Made by a program: the position numbers and the translations under genes. From Atopsyche davidsoni (Eukaryota > Arthropoda > Insecta > Trichoptera > Hydrobiosidae), in contig JAILWY010000013.1 of the NCBI GenBank assembly GCA_022113835.1, forward strand, positions 16,862,501 through 16,926,500: a stretch of 64,000 bases of DNA, in the 5' to 3' direction. Below are positions 10,495-20,728 of the stretch, piece by piece. Position 1 is the stretch's first letter. The number at the start of each line of letters is the position of its first letter. The notes under the pieces were generated by a model. That model was not told where the DNA came from. It saw nothing but the letters and a program-made list of their open reading frames with translations, and searched no databases.

Positions 10495-12692
10495 TAGGGT
10501 GTCCCTTAAAATTCATGTTCAATATTTTTTTACGCATACCTTCTTAAAAGTTTAGTAATAACCTTATATTGTCTAGAAAAAAATATTAGTTCGATTTATA
10601 AACGGTAACCCGTGCCGACTTGCGATTTTAACTTGTCCATACAAGTTGCGTAAGTACTGCGCTGTGACTTGTAACTGCATGTTTTATTTGTCATTTCATA
10701 CGTGATTTTTGAGATTAGTAGTGCTCCATTGTTTAGTGCGTTAACATGTCGGTGGAATTACGGAGTGATAAACAAAATAATTTCCTTATCGGTTTGCCTA
10801 GATATCAAATAAATGGTGCAAAATTACCATCTACTCGACAAATTCCCTCGGTCCTATTTTACAATATTCGTGAGGTTAAACTGATTGTTAGTGAAAGTGC
10901 AAATCTTGTGATTAGGGAGTGCATCATATATTGGGAAAAAGCAAGAATTCCAACAAGGCCATATCCTAACTGCGTGAAGAAACTTGTTGATTTATATCAT
11001 GTTTGGAGAGAGTTGCAAAAAAAATTGTAAGAAAACTCAGGTTACGTTCAAGAGCCGTGAGAACAATTTCAAAATTGATCTTGATAATTTGTTTGATATT
11101 GCACATGCTGATGCTTTTGAGAGAATGAAAATAGAGTAAGATAAATTATTTTTAATGAAACAGAGAGAGCCAGATCGACCAGGATGCTTAGGTGGTGTTG
11201 ATAAAAAATTGGCGGAAAAAGAAGATAGATCTAAACAGGAATTGGAAGAAGAGGAAAGGGTTGTAAGACAAAGATAACCACTAGCTGCTGAAACTAGAAA
11301 ATCAAGGGCAGAAGTAATAAAATCTGACTTCTTTGGAAGTAATGTACCCGACGTAGTCACAGTCCATTGGGATGGAAAACTATTACCCGGGTTAGATGTA
11401 CGAAGTTCTAAAGAAGAACGCTTGCCAGTTATTGCTTCGTTTGACGATAAGGAACAGCTTCTTGCAGTGCCGAAACTAGAACATTCTTCTGAAAAACATC
11501 AAGCTAAGGCTGTCTCAACAGCTCTCTTTGACTAGAACCTTCACGATAAAGTACAAATAATGTGCTGCGACACAACAGCTTTCAATACTGGCCGTTTCAA
11601 TGGAGCTTGTGCTATTTTGGAGAAACTTTAGGAAGAGAATTGCTGCTCGTCTGTCGTCATCATGTTTATGAATTGGTCCTAAAAGCTGTCTTTGAAAGCA
11701 AAATTAAGTAAATTACTAGTAGCCCAGATACTCCAATGTTTAAAAAGTTCAGAGAAAATTGGAAAAACATCGACGCTAGTAACATTGAACGATCTCTTAA
11801 TTTCGTAAAACAACGTGTTGCCGAGACAGACATTCAAGCTTTTTTAATATTTTATAAGGCAGAATTAGACAAAGGTTATGTAAGAGATGACTACCGCAAA
11901 TTAGTCGAACTGTGCGTAATATTTTTGGGAGGAGACACAGAGGAAAAATTAAAACTAAGCCCCCCAAAGTCATGCATCAGGCACGCTGGATGGCGAGAGC
12001 GATCTATTCTTTAAAAATGTGTTTACTTCAGTCACAATGCAGAATAACTGCGAAGGACAAAAAGACTCTACAAGATGTTTGCTTATGTTTGTAAAACACT
12101 GGATGATTTCGTATCGGAAAAGAGCAAACAATTTTTATCACGACTGCAGATCGACGACAGTTTTCTAAAGGAACATGTATCTTTTTGGAATAGTAATAGT
12201 GCTTTTGTGGAAGCTAAAAGAAAAATAAGTTATTTGAGGGTTGTGAATGATACTGCTGAAAGGGCTGTTAAAATGATGCAAGATTTTAACGGACTTATCG
12301 CGGCTGAAGAAGAACAAAAACAGTTCTTGCTGCGCTGTGTCCAGGAACACAGAAAATTGTATCCGGACTGTAAAAAAACAACTCTATAAAAAAGTTACCC
12401 TGACTGATTGTTATTACTTTATGTTTTTGATTAAAGATTAATGTTCATTTAATTGAATTTTTACTATTATTCACTTAATTTATTGCATTTATAATGATTT
12501 TATACCAGACCGAAATATCAAGACAAAACACGTTTTTTACTAAACTTTGAAGCTCGGTCGGCACTAGTTGCAATTTTTCTAGAAAGATGAAATTTTATAT
12601 TTGAGTATCTTATAGCATTAGTAGAAAATATAGAGGGTATGCATTTCGAAATTTGAAAAAAAAATTTTTTTGGTCATATAAGGGACACCCTA
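10495..12692 (+). mobile_element. hAT-like DNA transposon, copy 1 (dead)
   Basis: Complete element of 2198 bp with 14-bp terminal inverted repeats TAGGGTGTCCCTTA. It is flanked by an exact 8-bp target duplication ATACACAC (10487-10494 and 12693-12700), which fits the hAT superfamily. The encoded protein has hAT-like motifs. It lies inside Helitron B2, splitting a segment that is uninterrupted in the other Helitron copies. Relative to copy 2 (42328-44921) it lacks about 400 bp, including the intron. Confidence 0.88.
10746..12389 (+). pseudogene. hAT-like transposase pseudogene, copy 1
   Basis: Starts MSVELRSDKQNN at 10746, the same start as copy 2. An 8-A run near 11017-11024 shifts the frame; the flanking protein frames need seven A. 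Further damage: a stop where copy 2 has Glu (about 11137-11139), a TAA at 11275-11277 shared with copy 2, a Trp-to-stop near 11533, a small deletion near 11625 and another stop near 11708. Motifs still visible are HWDGKLLP (probable first Asp), CDTTA (second Asp), CRHH (the C-x2-H that follows in hAT) and NDTAERAV near the C-terminus (candidate for the Glu). A deletion at about 12092 removes the end of exon 1 and the intron. Confidence 0.8.
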
Positions 12693-13039
12693 ATACACAC
12701 CTACCGAAAAAACTCAATATATTGTTTATCCGCTAGCATTAAGATAAAAAAAAGTTAATAAAAAACAAAATTTCCTTTTTTTCGAACAAATAAAAAAATA
12801 TTATTTATTTTTTAGCGTAGTAGCACACGCCGGGTATCCGCTAGTATATAAATAAATATACACGTTTAGATTCTTAAAATTGTTTACTGACTAAAATATG
12901 ATTTAATAATATTTCATATAATTTATTGATTGTCTTAATTGATAAAGATCTTAATACTTATACGCTTACGGGCATGCCCAACTTGGTGCCAACAAAAGCA
13001 CTTAAAATTCAATAAATCAATTAATAACCGTAATCAATA

Positions 13040-13170
13040 TTTTTGACAGACAGTACTTGGTAAAATACAATACTTGATATTCTCAGCTTGATAGTGCCAA
13101 CGTAAAAGGTTGGCGAAAACATGAGGAAAAATCACCCAAGTATTTTATTTAAAATATTAGTTAATAACCG
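13040..13170 (+). repeat. Hammerhead-like repeat, family 2, copy b (inverted pair)
   Basis: A minus-strand tail fragment (13040-13068, TTTTTGACAG...AGTACTTGGT) is followed head-to-head by a plus-strand head at 13088. The head reads TTGATAG, T, GCCAAC, loop, GTTGGC and GAAA, but the palindromic stem III and part of the body are deleted before GAGGAAAAATCAC. Confidence 0.55.
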
Positions 13171-13808
13171 ATCAACAAAGAGTTTTAGTTCACTCTATTA
13201 CTTATTCATCAAACTAAAGGTAAATAATACATAGCAATATATCCACCCGTGCTTCAAATGGGTTGTCAAATCATTTATGTATATATGAATCTACACAAAA
13301 TAAATACAATTTCGAGATTTATTACCGGATACAGTATGAAGTTCTGAGAAATAATATTAGGTGTATCTTCCCATCTAATTTGAGAAAATCGTAAGCATTC
13401 TTGTTTAGTGTTTACTTTTTAAAGAGAGGGGGTTTATTTAAGGTATGTTAATGAAAAGGAAAAGCAAATAAAAACGCATGCATATTTAAATAAGCAGTAA
13501 ACAGGCTGCCGTATTTGCGTGTGTTCATTTACACTTCTTATTCGACTGCAGAGCAAACATGGACCGCTACTATTCATCTACTCTATCTAGCCAAATTAAA
13601 GGAACCAATCATTTTTACCAAATACTCGCGAATCTCAATTATATTTCAGAAATAGGATTTAAAAAATAACATGATTTATATTTATTATGAAGAATGTACG
13701 TTTGTCAATCGATAAATATATTTTTAATAGTCATATCGAAAGGTAGACGATTATAAATTATTTTTCTCTTTTTGAAAATATACCTTAGTTTTAAAGTTAT
13801 ATATATAT
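13171..13808. other. AT-rich non-coding stretch
   Basis: No gene or repeat copy recognised between the family 2 and family 1 hammerhead-like repeats. Confidence 0.5.
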
Positions 13809-13935
13809 TTAATGGAACTGGTATTTATTTTGTAATACTCCATTTTATTACAATAAAATAAAACCAAATGGTTTTGGAGACTACGTTATTTTCACTATTA
13901 GCGAGAGCTCTTTCGCCGAACACGGCATCTTCAAG
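13809..13935 (-). repeat. Hammerhead-like repeat, family 1, single copy
   Basis: Minus-strand copy of the repeat that forms the perfect palindrome at 19202-19392. On the minus strand it reads TTGAAGA (13934-13928), U, stem GCCG/CGGC with loop TGTT, GAAA, palindrome AGAGCTCT (13911-13904) and C. This matches hammerhead order with one core substitution (C3 to U). The stretch upstream of TTGAAGA shows no helix I partner, so the copy is probably 5' truncated. Confidence 0.55.
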
Positions 13936-14209
13936 ACTGAGTCTATACAGAAAAAAGCGAAATTATGCATAACAAATTCAACAGAAATTCAAATGAGTCA
14001 TTACAAATTGATGTGGAAAAATGCTTCTATTGGGTGCTGTGAAACCCCATTAAAATGATATTACAGCAATAATTTTAAAACTAAGTACTTAAATAAACTA
14101 GTTTGTGACGATTCCTGGCTGTCCTGGCCGCCACATGAAAGCAATTAGTTTGAATGCAGAATCAAAGTGTATTTTTAAAAATATATTTTAAAAATATTAT
14201 AAAGTATTG

Positions 14210-14210
<1 letters not shown>

Positions 14211-14292
<82 letters not shown>
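14211..14292. repeat. (AT)n microsatellite
   Basis: Uninterrupted alternating AT tract of about 80 bases, 25 bases before the foldback at 14317. Confidence 0.92.
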
Positions 14293-14296
<4 letters not shown>

Positions 14297-14316
14297 AACT
14301 CTAAAGTTTTTTAAAG

Positions 14317-14547
14317 ATTTATGTGATTAAGCACATTTTTTCATACATTGAAAACAATTAAAGAAAACTCTCAGAAAATATCATCGTGACTTGTGAGGGA
14401 ACCCTCACAAGTCACGATGATATTTTCTGAGAGTTTTCTTTAATTGTTTTCAATGTATGAAAAAATGTGCTTAATCACATAAATATACTAATACCTGCAT
14501 GGGTAAATAAAAACGCATTCTGATTGACATTAATCTAAAATTAATAT
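14317..14547. repeat. Foldback repeat (tRNA-related family), 83-nt perfect arms
   Basis: Arms at 14317-14399 and 14402-14484 are perfect reverse complements, separated by two bases. The right arm continues into a tail (to about 14547) found again at 29092-29150 on the other strand. The centre reads GTGAGGG-AA-CCCTCAC followed by AAGTCACGATGATAT, matching the sequence next to the tRNA-like unit at 23910-23981. The copy therefore looks like two bodies joined head to head at the 3' part of a tRNA-like head. Confidence 0.8.
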
Positions 14548-16280
14548 AGTTTTTTAAAGAGTTTTTAGGTTATGGACACCTGATCGAGAGGATTCAACAG
14601 ATGGATCCGAAATCGATGTTGCTGTGCTCATGCTTGTTTCAGTTTGGTCACAAACGATTTTTATTGACATTGCATGTTCCAAGCGAATTTTTTTTTTCTA
14701 ATAAAAAAATTCTAAATTGTGGATAGTTAAAAAAGATCAAAAGCTTTTTTATATATTCTAATTACTGTACAAAATCAAATTACACAATTGTACTTTTTGC
14801 ATTGTTAAGATGTTACCGCCGCCGAGGCTGTCCACGCACGCAGAGCGATTTCTCAGTATTCACGAGAGGCAGCCTCGTTTCGTAGACGAGGATGTTAATT
14901 TTAAAATGCAAATGTGCCATCATACTAACAGACATGTTTATAATTAAACACGTAAAATTGCCTTCCTGCTCGAGTATGTACATACATACGGGCCGTTAGC
15001 GGGGCTCACCTGAATCGGGCCACGAGGTGACCGTAGAATACTCAATTATCATTCAATGAACCCGTAATCGGGTAGATCTCACAGTGAGATCTCGCAGAAT
15101 ACAATCCTGCAATAAACTTCACTCACTTTTATCAATCTCACGGTAAATAGCTTTAATAGAGATGAGTTGTTTCTCGGGGTGGGGTGAAAACTGTGAACCG
15201 CATCACGATAAAATGAAGATTGCAAAGCGATGATTATGCAGTGATGATTATAAAGCGATGACTGTAAAGCACGCATCTGCCCCCGCTGCGCAGATGCGCG
15301 CTCAGGTCGGCGGCGGCGTTGCTCGTCATTTTGTAGTAATTTTGAATTGCAAATTTGGCGGGCTTAGCCGCCATTTTTGTTGGGTAAATCACGCTAAATA
15401 GCGTCTGCGCGGCTCGAGAGCGCGGGTGCATATGGCCCGCGGCTTTTATGAAATTTCCCGACTTTAATAGGCTCGTGTCATGAATGTATGGAAATGAGTG
15501 AGCCGAACCCTGCCGTGCTCAAATGGGTCTTGCAGAATATGCTGCGTTGAATACTTCATGTAAATTGTTGATTAAGATAACGAGAGTAATACTGGCATTA
15601 CCTTTGTGTGCGAGCAGCCCGCAAAAGTGACCACCGATGAGGACTTTTGAATAACAGAGTAAACAAAACAGTCATAATAAAATACAATCAATTAAATGAT
15701 CGTCAGGGTATAAAATATTAATGAGAAAAACTATCACCGTGTAACTTTGCTAAGACTGCACTGGTTGCATGTCATAAATATTCATATGAATCATAAAACA
15801 ATAATTTGAACGCAAATTTCATTTGTTTCTATATTTGATGAAAACGCTAATATTTAACTAAAAATCAGAGCATTTTGTCCTTTGTTTATTGCTTACCTTT
15901 TATATGCGTGAAGTGTCCTATCAGCTGCACTCTAAATGTTTACAATGTCAAAATCTTATGCAAGTTGGGTTTAATTAATATTAATTTAAGTAGATAGCAT
16001 TAAAAAGTCAATAAGTGTTAGATAACTGTAGATTATTTATTCAAATAATAATATTATAATATGCAGTAAAAATATTACTGTAAATTACCAATTTTAAATG
16101 AATTTATCTATTATTGCCGTTTTGTTAAATTATAGGAACCGAAAGTAATAACCAAGAACTCGAACCTTCCCCGAACACAGCGCCGATCCATTTGAGAAAA
16201 AATACAGCAATGAAATTTCTGAAAATTAAAACGCTATTTAATATACAGTTATTACAAAAAAAAAAGTTGTTTTAATTCAC
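14548..16280. other. Non-coding stretch with several GC-rich islands
   Basis: No gene recognised. Islands lie at about 14815-14890 and 15000-15480. Within them are a dyad AGATCTCAC-A-GTGAGATCT (15074-15092) and three or four imperfect copies of a 14-16 bp AAAGCGATGATTAT-like unit (about 15216-15268). Open frames of 65 codons across this island resemble nothing known. Confidence 0.5.
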
Positions 16281-16410
16281 ATTGTGATCCGGAGTATTAA
16301 ACAAGCAAGAAGATATTTATTTGTATTCTACTTCTCGCCCCCTCTGCCGAGCCCCGGGCGGTGCCCGCGCCGGCCGCCAGATGGCCGCGCGCCACTTGTT
16401 GCGGTGACTG

Positions 16411-16535
16411 TGCGGCCCGGAGTGGGGGGAGGCCCGGAGTGGGGGGAGGCCCGGAGTGGGGGGAGGCCCGGGGAGGGGAGGGGAGCCCCGGGGGAGGGGA
16501 GCCCCGGGGGAGGGGAGCCCCGGGGGAGGGGAGGC
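16411..16535 (+). repeat. GC-rich minisatellite, two related 17-bp units
   Basis: First part: tandem CCCGGAGTGGGGGGAGG units. Second part: tandem GAGCCCCGGGGGAGGG units. The G-runs give the plus strand quadruplex potential. Open frames of 84-129 codons across it (for example 16284-16673) owe their length to the repeat and are not accepted as genes. Confidence 0.88.
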
Positions 16536-17006
16536 AGGGGGTCGCTTTCATTAAGGCACACTGCGAAATTAGCGCCGATTTGCATCACAATATTGCACGG
16601 AAATATATATCTGCAGGATATTTATCTGCTTGCATATGAACTTATGGAGAACCGTATCGCGAAATCGTCATGATGATAACATAACCATATCAGAGTATTT
16701 TAAATTGGCGTATGAAGATATAAAGCTATTAATTTTTTTTTTTAAAAAGCGATCAGTTATATTATTAAAAAAATATCTTTCCGAAATTCTAAAGATAAAC
16801 TAATTGATTAATCGAATTACTAATTGATAAAAACTTCAACTTGATTAACGAACGAGGGATGTATTCTGAAAATATACGGAACGTCCACAACAAAGAGAGA
16901 ACACCTTGTCCGGCCCCACTTCCCGAGCTCTACAACGCGGATGGAATGTCGCACCGAGAGCTGACTTCTTCCGCGGCGCCTGTCGTGCTTATAATCTATC
17001 TATCTA
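16536..17006. other. AT-rich stretch before Helitron B3
   Basis: No gene. A short GC-rich patch lies at about 16910-16985, and a (TATC)n run near 16996-17008 leads into the Helitron start. Confidence 0.5.
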
Positions 17007-17754
17007 TCTATATATATAAAACACAAAATCAAAAACCAGCGGTTATTTGGCTGCGCTACGCTTTCAAACCATCCAACCGATGTGCCCCAAACCGGTTTCA
17101 TTTCAAAGCCAATAATCATTATCATAGGTCATTTTAGACCACTTAAATTGAACAATTAATAATCAAATTAGGTTTATTAATTAAATAGATTTTCGACATT
17201 TCCCATACAAAAGTTTTAACATTTTGCGGTCGCAAATTCTTGGCAAAAACGGAGTTTACCGTACGCTCATAATCTAATTTGGCTGGAAGAAAAAATTGTT
17301 CCAACTCAAATCGATAGTGTTATATTTGCTGAACTGCCAAATCAACATGAAGATCCGATACTTTTTGAAGTTGTTTGTAAGAACATGATTCACGGCCCAT
17401 GCGGAGCATTAAGTATGAATTCGCCTTGCATTAAAGACGGCAAATGCACGAAAAGATGCGTTCTAATGCGTCCGGTTTTGCCATAACTATCAACAAGGCT
17501 CAAGGCCAATCGCTGCGGGTTTGAACTTAAAAAATTCCTGTTTTTCGCAACACTCCTATCATGTTGCTTGCTCCAGAGTTGAAACGCCGAAAAATGTTTA
17601 TGTTTACACACCTACCAAAAAACTCAATATATCCGCTAGCATTAAGATAAAAAATATAATAAATAAACAAATTTCCTTTTTTTATTTCTTTAAAAAAAAT
17701 TTATATATTTTATTTCTTTCTTTAGCGTAGTAGCACGCGCCAGGTATCCGCTAG
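17007..17754 (+). mobile_element. Helitron remnant B3
   Basis: Short plus-strand Helitron from TC (about 17007) to CTAG (17751-17754). The 5' part matches B1, B5 and B6 (CAAAAACCAGCGGTTATTTG); the 3' end is the common GGTATCCGCTAG. The interior is a different deletion derivative from B1: the Rep-proximal DGKCTKR segment joins straight to helicase motifs V/VI. Confidence 0.82.
17340..17655 (+). pseudogene. Helitron protein fragment joined to helicase motifs V/VI
   Basis: Reads HEDPILFEVVCKNMIHGPCG and DGKCTKR, then after a deletion FAITINKAQGQSLRV and, in another frame, VACSRVETPKNVYVYTPT. AITINKAQGQS and VACSRV are the late helicase motifs of Pif1-like Helitron helicases. The nuclease core and helicase motifs I-IV are gone, and at least two frameshifts are present. 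Confidence 0.7.
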
Positions 17755-18291
17755 TTACGTATATTTGTTAAATATAAGTATTTGATCAAAAGTCAGTTTA
17801 AACAAGCACTATCGAGCCTTTGCCAAACGACACCGAAATTTATTCAACAATAGATTTTTTAAATATTATTAATATTTTATCAGTGAAAATTTACAAGTTT
17901 AATTTAACATAAAAATAGCGAATGGACAACAGACCCTTTTGTATTGAGATAAATAATTTCAAGATACTCGTCAACAGCGCGGCGCCGCAGCTAGAAGCCC
18001 GCGATCGATCGGTTGCCTCGCAGTTTCCGACATCCGGCCGAGGCGAGTCCGCTCGCTTCCGGTAGAACTGGAAAAGGGCACGCAGCGCCCGCGTATTTTT
18101 CTCCCGCTTCTTAAAAAATAGCCTCGATTTTGCATATCAGGGAAACATTGGTTTTGTAGTATTTTTATTATTTATTTCATTTTACATTTTTAAAAACAAT
18201 AGTTAATTTTTAAAATCCTTTATTGCAATAATAACATAACAATCTTGAGAATAATAAGATTTTTTTGAAATAATTATTCTCAAGATTTTGA
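17755..18291. other. AT-rich non-coding stretch with one GC island
   Basis: No gene. The GC-rich patch at about 17975-18085 resembles the other unassigned islands in the window. Confidence 0.5.
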
Positions 18292-18447
18292 ATTAAATAT
18301 TTTAAATAAAATACATGAGTGATTTTTCCCCAAGTAAATTTTTATTGATCACCTATAAATTTTTTAATGTGTTTAAAACACTCATAATTATTTTATTTAC
18401 AATATTGAAATAGAATTTCACCAAATAGTCCCTGTCAAAAATAATGA
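18292..18447. repeat. Hammerhead-like repeat, family 2, copy c (inverted remnants)
   Basis: The minus strand at 18292-18355 carries the body (GGGAAAAATCAC and TATTTTATTTAAAATATT). A plus-strand tail piece at about 18410-18447 (TTTCACCAAATAGTCCCTGTCAAAAATA) faces the opposite way. The head region with the ribozyme-like core is lost. Confidence 0.4.
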
Positions 18448-19166
18448 TTACTTTTATGTATAAATTGTCAAATTTTGTAACAATTTTACATATTTTTTAA
18501 CAGTTAAGAATTTTTTTAAATTATTATTCCACAATAAATACGAAAGCTTTGAAATCTCTATCATCATATATCAGGATTATCTATATTATTTGGCTGCATG
18601 TTTGAAAAATATTATTTAAAGAATAATTCTGATCATTTTTGTTATAATAATAAGCCGACTTCCAGCAAATAAAGGCGAACGCGAGTAGTAAAAATATCTC
18701 ATTTTTAACTTAAAGAGTTTTATTAAAATTAAAAAAATCAATTCAGAGACATCAATAGAATAATCGTGCAACAGGTAATACTTTTCCCTGGACGAGCTCC
18801 GTTCCTGCGCCCGCGCGGTGCGAGATCCTCGCGCGACTGAAGGTTTGATTAAATATTTTTGCGATTCCCGTAACGGTAGCGAAAACCCTACAGCCACTGA
18901 AAAATCGTCTTGTATCCTCTGTGGCTTTCGGAAAGGTTCTGAGCCATTGTGTTCCCACTTTTTGTTGGAATCAATATTTGGGAGGTAAATATTTTTGGGT
19001 GCCGTGTAGCTTTTGATATTTGAGCTTATCGAATGAGTTCGAGTTTGAAATTTGCAAATATAGACTTCAATGCTTGTGTTTTTATGTAAAATTAATTTTA
19101 ACAATGCCAGTCTCTTGAGAAATGTTTATTTCTGATTATTTTTTGGAATAATGTTCTGTTATTAAT
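18448..19166. other. Non-coding stretch; longest unassigned open frame
   Basis: A 162-codon minus-strand frame (18616-19104) crosses this stretch. It has no motif, domain or composition that I recognise, and its sequence is what AT-rich DNA with a GC-rich patch (18780-18840) can give by chance. I do not call it a gene. Confidence 0.5.
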
Positions 19167-19392
19167 TAATGGAACTGGTATTTATTTTGTAATACTCCAT
19201 TTTATTACAATAAAATAAAACCAAATGGTTTTGGAGACTACGTTAATTTCACTATTAGCGAGAGCTCTTTCGCCGAACACGGCATCTTCAAGAAGTAGAG
19301 TCTTGAAGATGCCGTGTTCGGCGAAAGAGCTCTCGCTAATAGTGAAATTAACGTAGTCTCCAAAACCATTTGGTTTTATTTTATTGTAATAA
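19167..19392. repeat. Hammerhead-like repeat, family 1, perfect 92-nt palindrome
   Basis: Arms 19202-19293 and 19301-19392 are perfect reverse complements with a 7-nt loop. The left arm extends a further 35 bases (from 19167) into repeat sequence shared with 13809-13843. On the plus strand the right arm reads TTGAAGA (19303-19309), U, stem GCCG/CGGC, GAAA (19323-19326), palindrome AGAGCTCT (19326-19333) and C19334, the expected position of hammerhead cleavage. The two cores face each other across the loop. Confidence 0.75.
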
Positions 19393-19786
19393 TGTTCTGT
19401 GGTTTTTTTTTTGTCTGTCTATGAGCAATCCCACTTTTGATTCCTAGACAAATATTGTTTAAACCAAGTTTATATCTGAATCAACTTTAAAACGGCTAGT
19501 TTGAAACATATATAATTACTTAGTGATAAATTATACCTACAAAAAAACTTTATAATTTATTCAAATAATGCTTTGATATGCATGAATCCTAAGGAGTCGG
19601 TATATTATATATTTTTTATTATAATAATCCCCATTGCATCGAGTATCTCTTTTTAGAGCTCGATTGTGGACTTTGATGAGGGGAAGCTCATCTCTTGGAG
19701 CTTGGAACGATGTAATTTTAATTGAGCCCAATTGCATCTCGCCTTTTGCCATATTGAAATTTCCATACTTCGGGCGGTCTATGACG

Positions 19787-20105
19787 CTATATATATGTAA
19801 AGAAAATATATTTATTAAAGATTACTCTGTCGGTAAAACAGTGGACGGCCAATAAAAACCAGAGCCGAGCTGTCATAGATTGTGGGTAGTAAATAAAAGA
19901 GAATTTGAGTTAATGTGAAGTGAAGTGGACTATAGACTATAATTGTCGTTTCTTTATTTTTTTAGGTAAGATAATGTGCCTTATATTAAGGTAAATTGTA
20001 TGTGAACTATTGTTGTGTATAAGTGTTAAATTTTTATTTTTATTTTTTTTAGAGCAACGCCATTGTTTCTGTCAGATCCACGGTTCCCAGTCTTATATAT
20101 ATAAG
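19787..20105 (+). repeat. Unclassified dispersed repeat R, copy 1
   Basis: Shares most of its length with 49572-49946. Both begin CTATATATATGTAAAG or a close variant and end near AGTCTTATATATATA, giving weak AT-rich inverted ends. Conserved inner blocks include AATAAAAACCAGAG, GAAGTGAAGTGGAC and GAGCAACGCCATTGTTTCT. Between them TTTTAGGTAAGATAATG and a later T-rich tract ending TTTAG look like intron borders. No protein is encoded. The family is unknown to me. Confidence 0.65.
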
Positions 20106-20728
20106 TCCGGCCTTATTAAATACATTTTTGTATTCTATAAATTCAGAACAGTTTACCAACATGACAACGCATCAATTTTTTAATTTAAATTTGATGTTTA
20201 TTCATTTATTATACATAAATAAAATATGGCATTCTCATTTGAATGTGTAAAATCACATTTTTTTTTTGCTAGCTTATGTTTTAAAAAAATTTATTCAAAA
20301 AAATTTGAATAACTGAACATATCCAAACCATCAATCATATTTTCAATAATAAATAACTACATATTTTTTATATTTTAAAAACTGTGATGACTGAATAAGT
20401 AACAGCCAAGTTTCGCAAATCGAATGCGCAGGTTTACATGCAGAGGCTCTCAAAGACCGGAGAATGGAATTAAACGACGTAACAGGGCATTTCGGCCACT
20501 AACGCTAATGGAAATTTAATCCTGGGTACTTCCGGCTGGGCCTGTATCAGTACGCTTGTGATTTAGAACAGGTGACGCGCAGCCGGGCGCCTGCCCCGTT
20601 TGACGGGAATGACTCGGAAAGGGCAGGAAGGGTGGGTCACGGATGCGCTGGGGGACGATTATTTTGAAATCCAATAATTATAAATCACGACAAGTATTAA
20701 ATTGGTAATTAATGTATTTTTTTTCAAA
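20106..20728. other. Non-coding stretch with GC island
   Basis: No gene. The GC-rich island at about 20400-20660 contains an E-box-like CAGGTG and several TAAT cores. It could be regulatory, but nothing here proves it. Confidence 0.45.

Larger units (their letters stand above)
9413..12844 (+). mobile_element. Helitron B2, interrupted by a hAT element
   Basis: Plus-strand Helitron from TC (9413) to CTAG (12841-12844), followed by T. Without the hAT insertion at 10495-12692 it is about 1.2 kb. It belongs to the 5' subfamily with ATGTTTCTATGTCCG near the start, shared with B4 and B7. It keeps a Rep-proximal fragment and a piece of helicase. The host sequence reads continuously across the hAT once one copy of the 8-bp duplication is removed. 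Confidence 0.85.

Noticed and set aside
14211..14292. CRISPR-like or other spaced repeat arrays
   Set aside because: All tandem arrays seen are plain micro- or minisatellites without unique spacers.
16284..16673. 129-codon frame and its overlapping partners
   Set aside because: Length comes from the 17-bp G-rich repeats; no flanking coding signal.
18616..19104. 162-codon minus-strand open frame, the longest not explained by a transposon
   Set aside because: No recognisable domain, no close relatives in the window, and a composition expected from AT-rich DNA around a GC patch.
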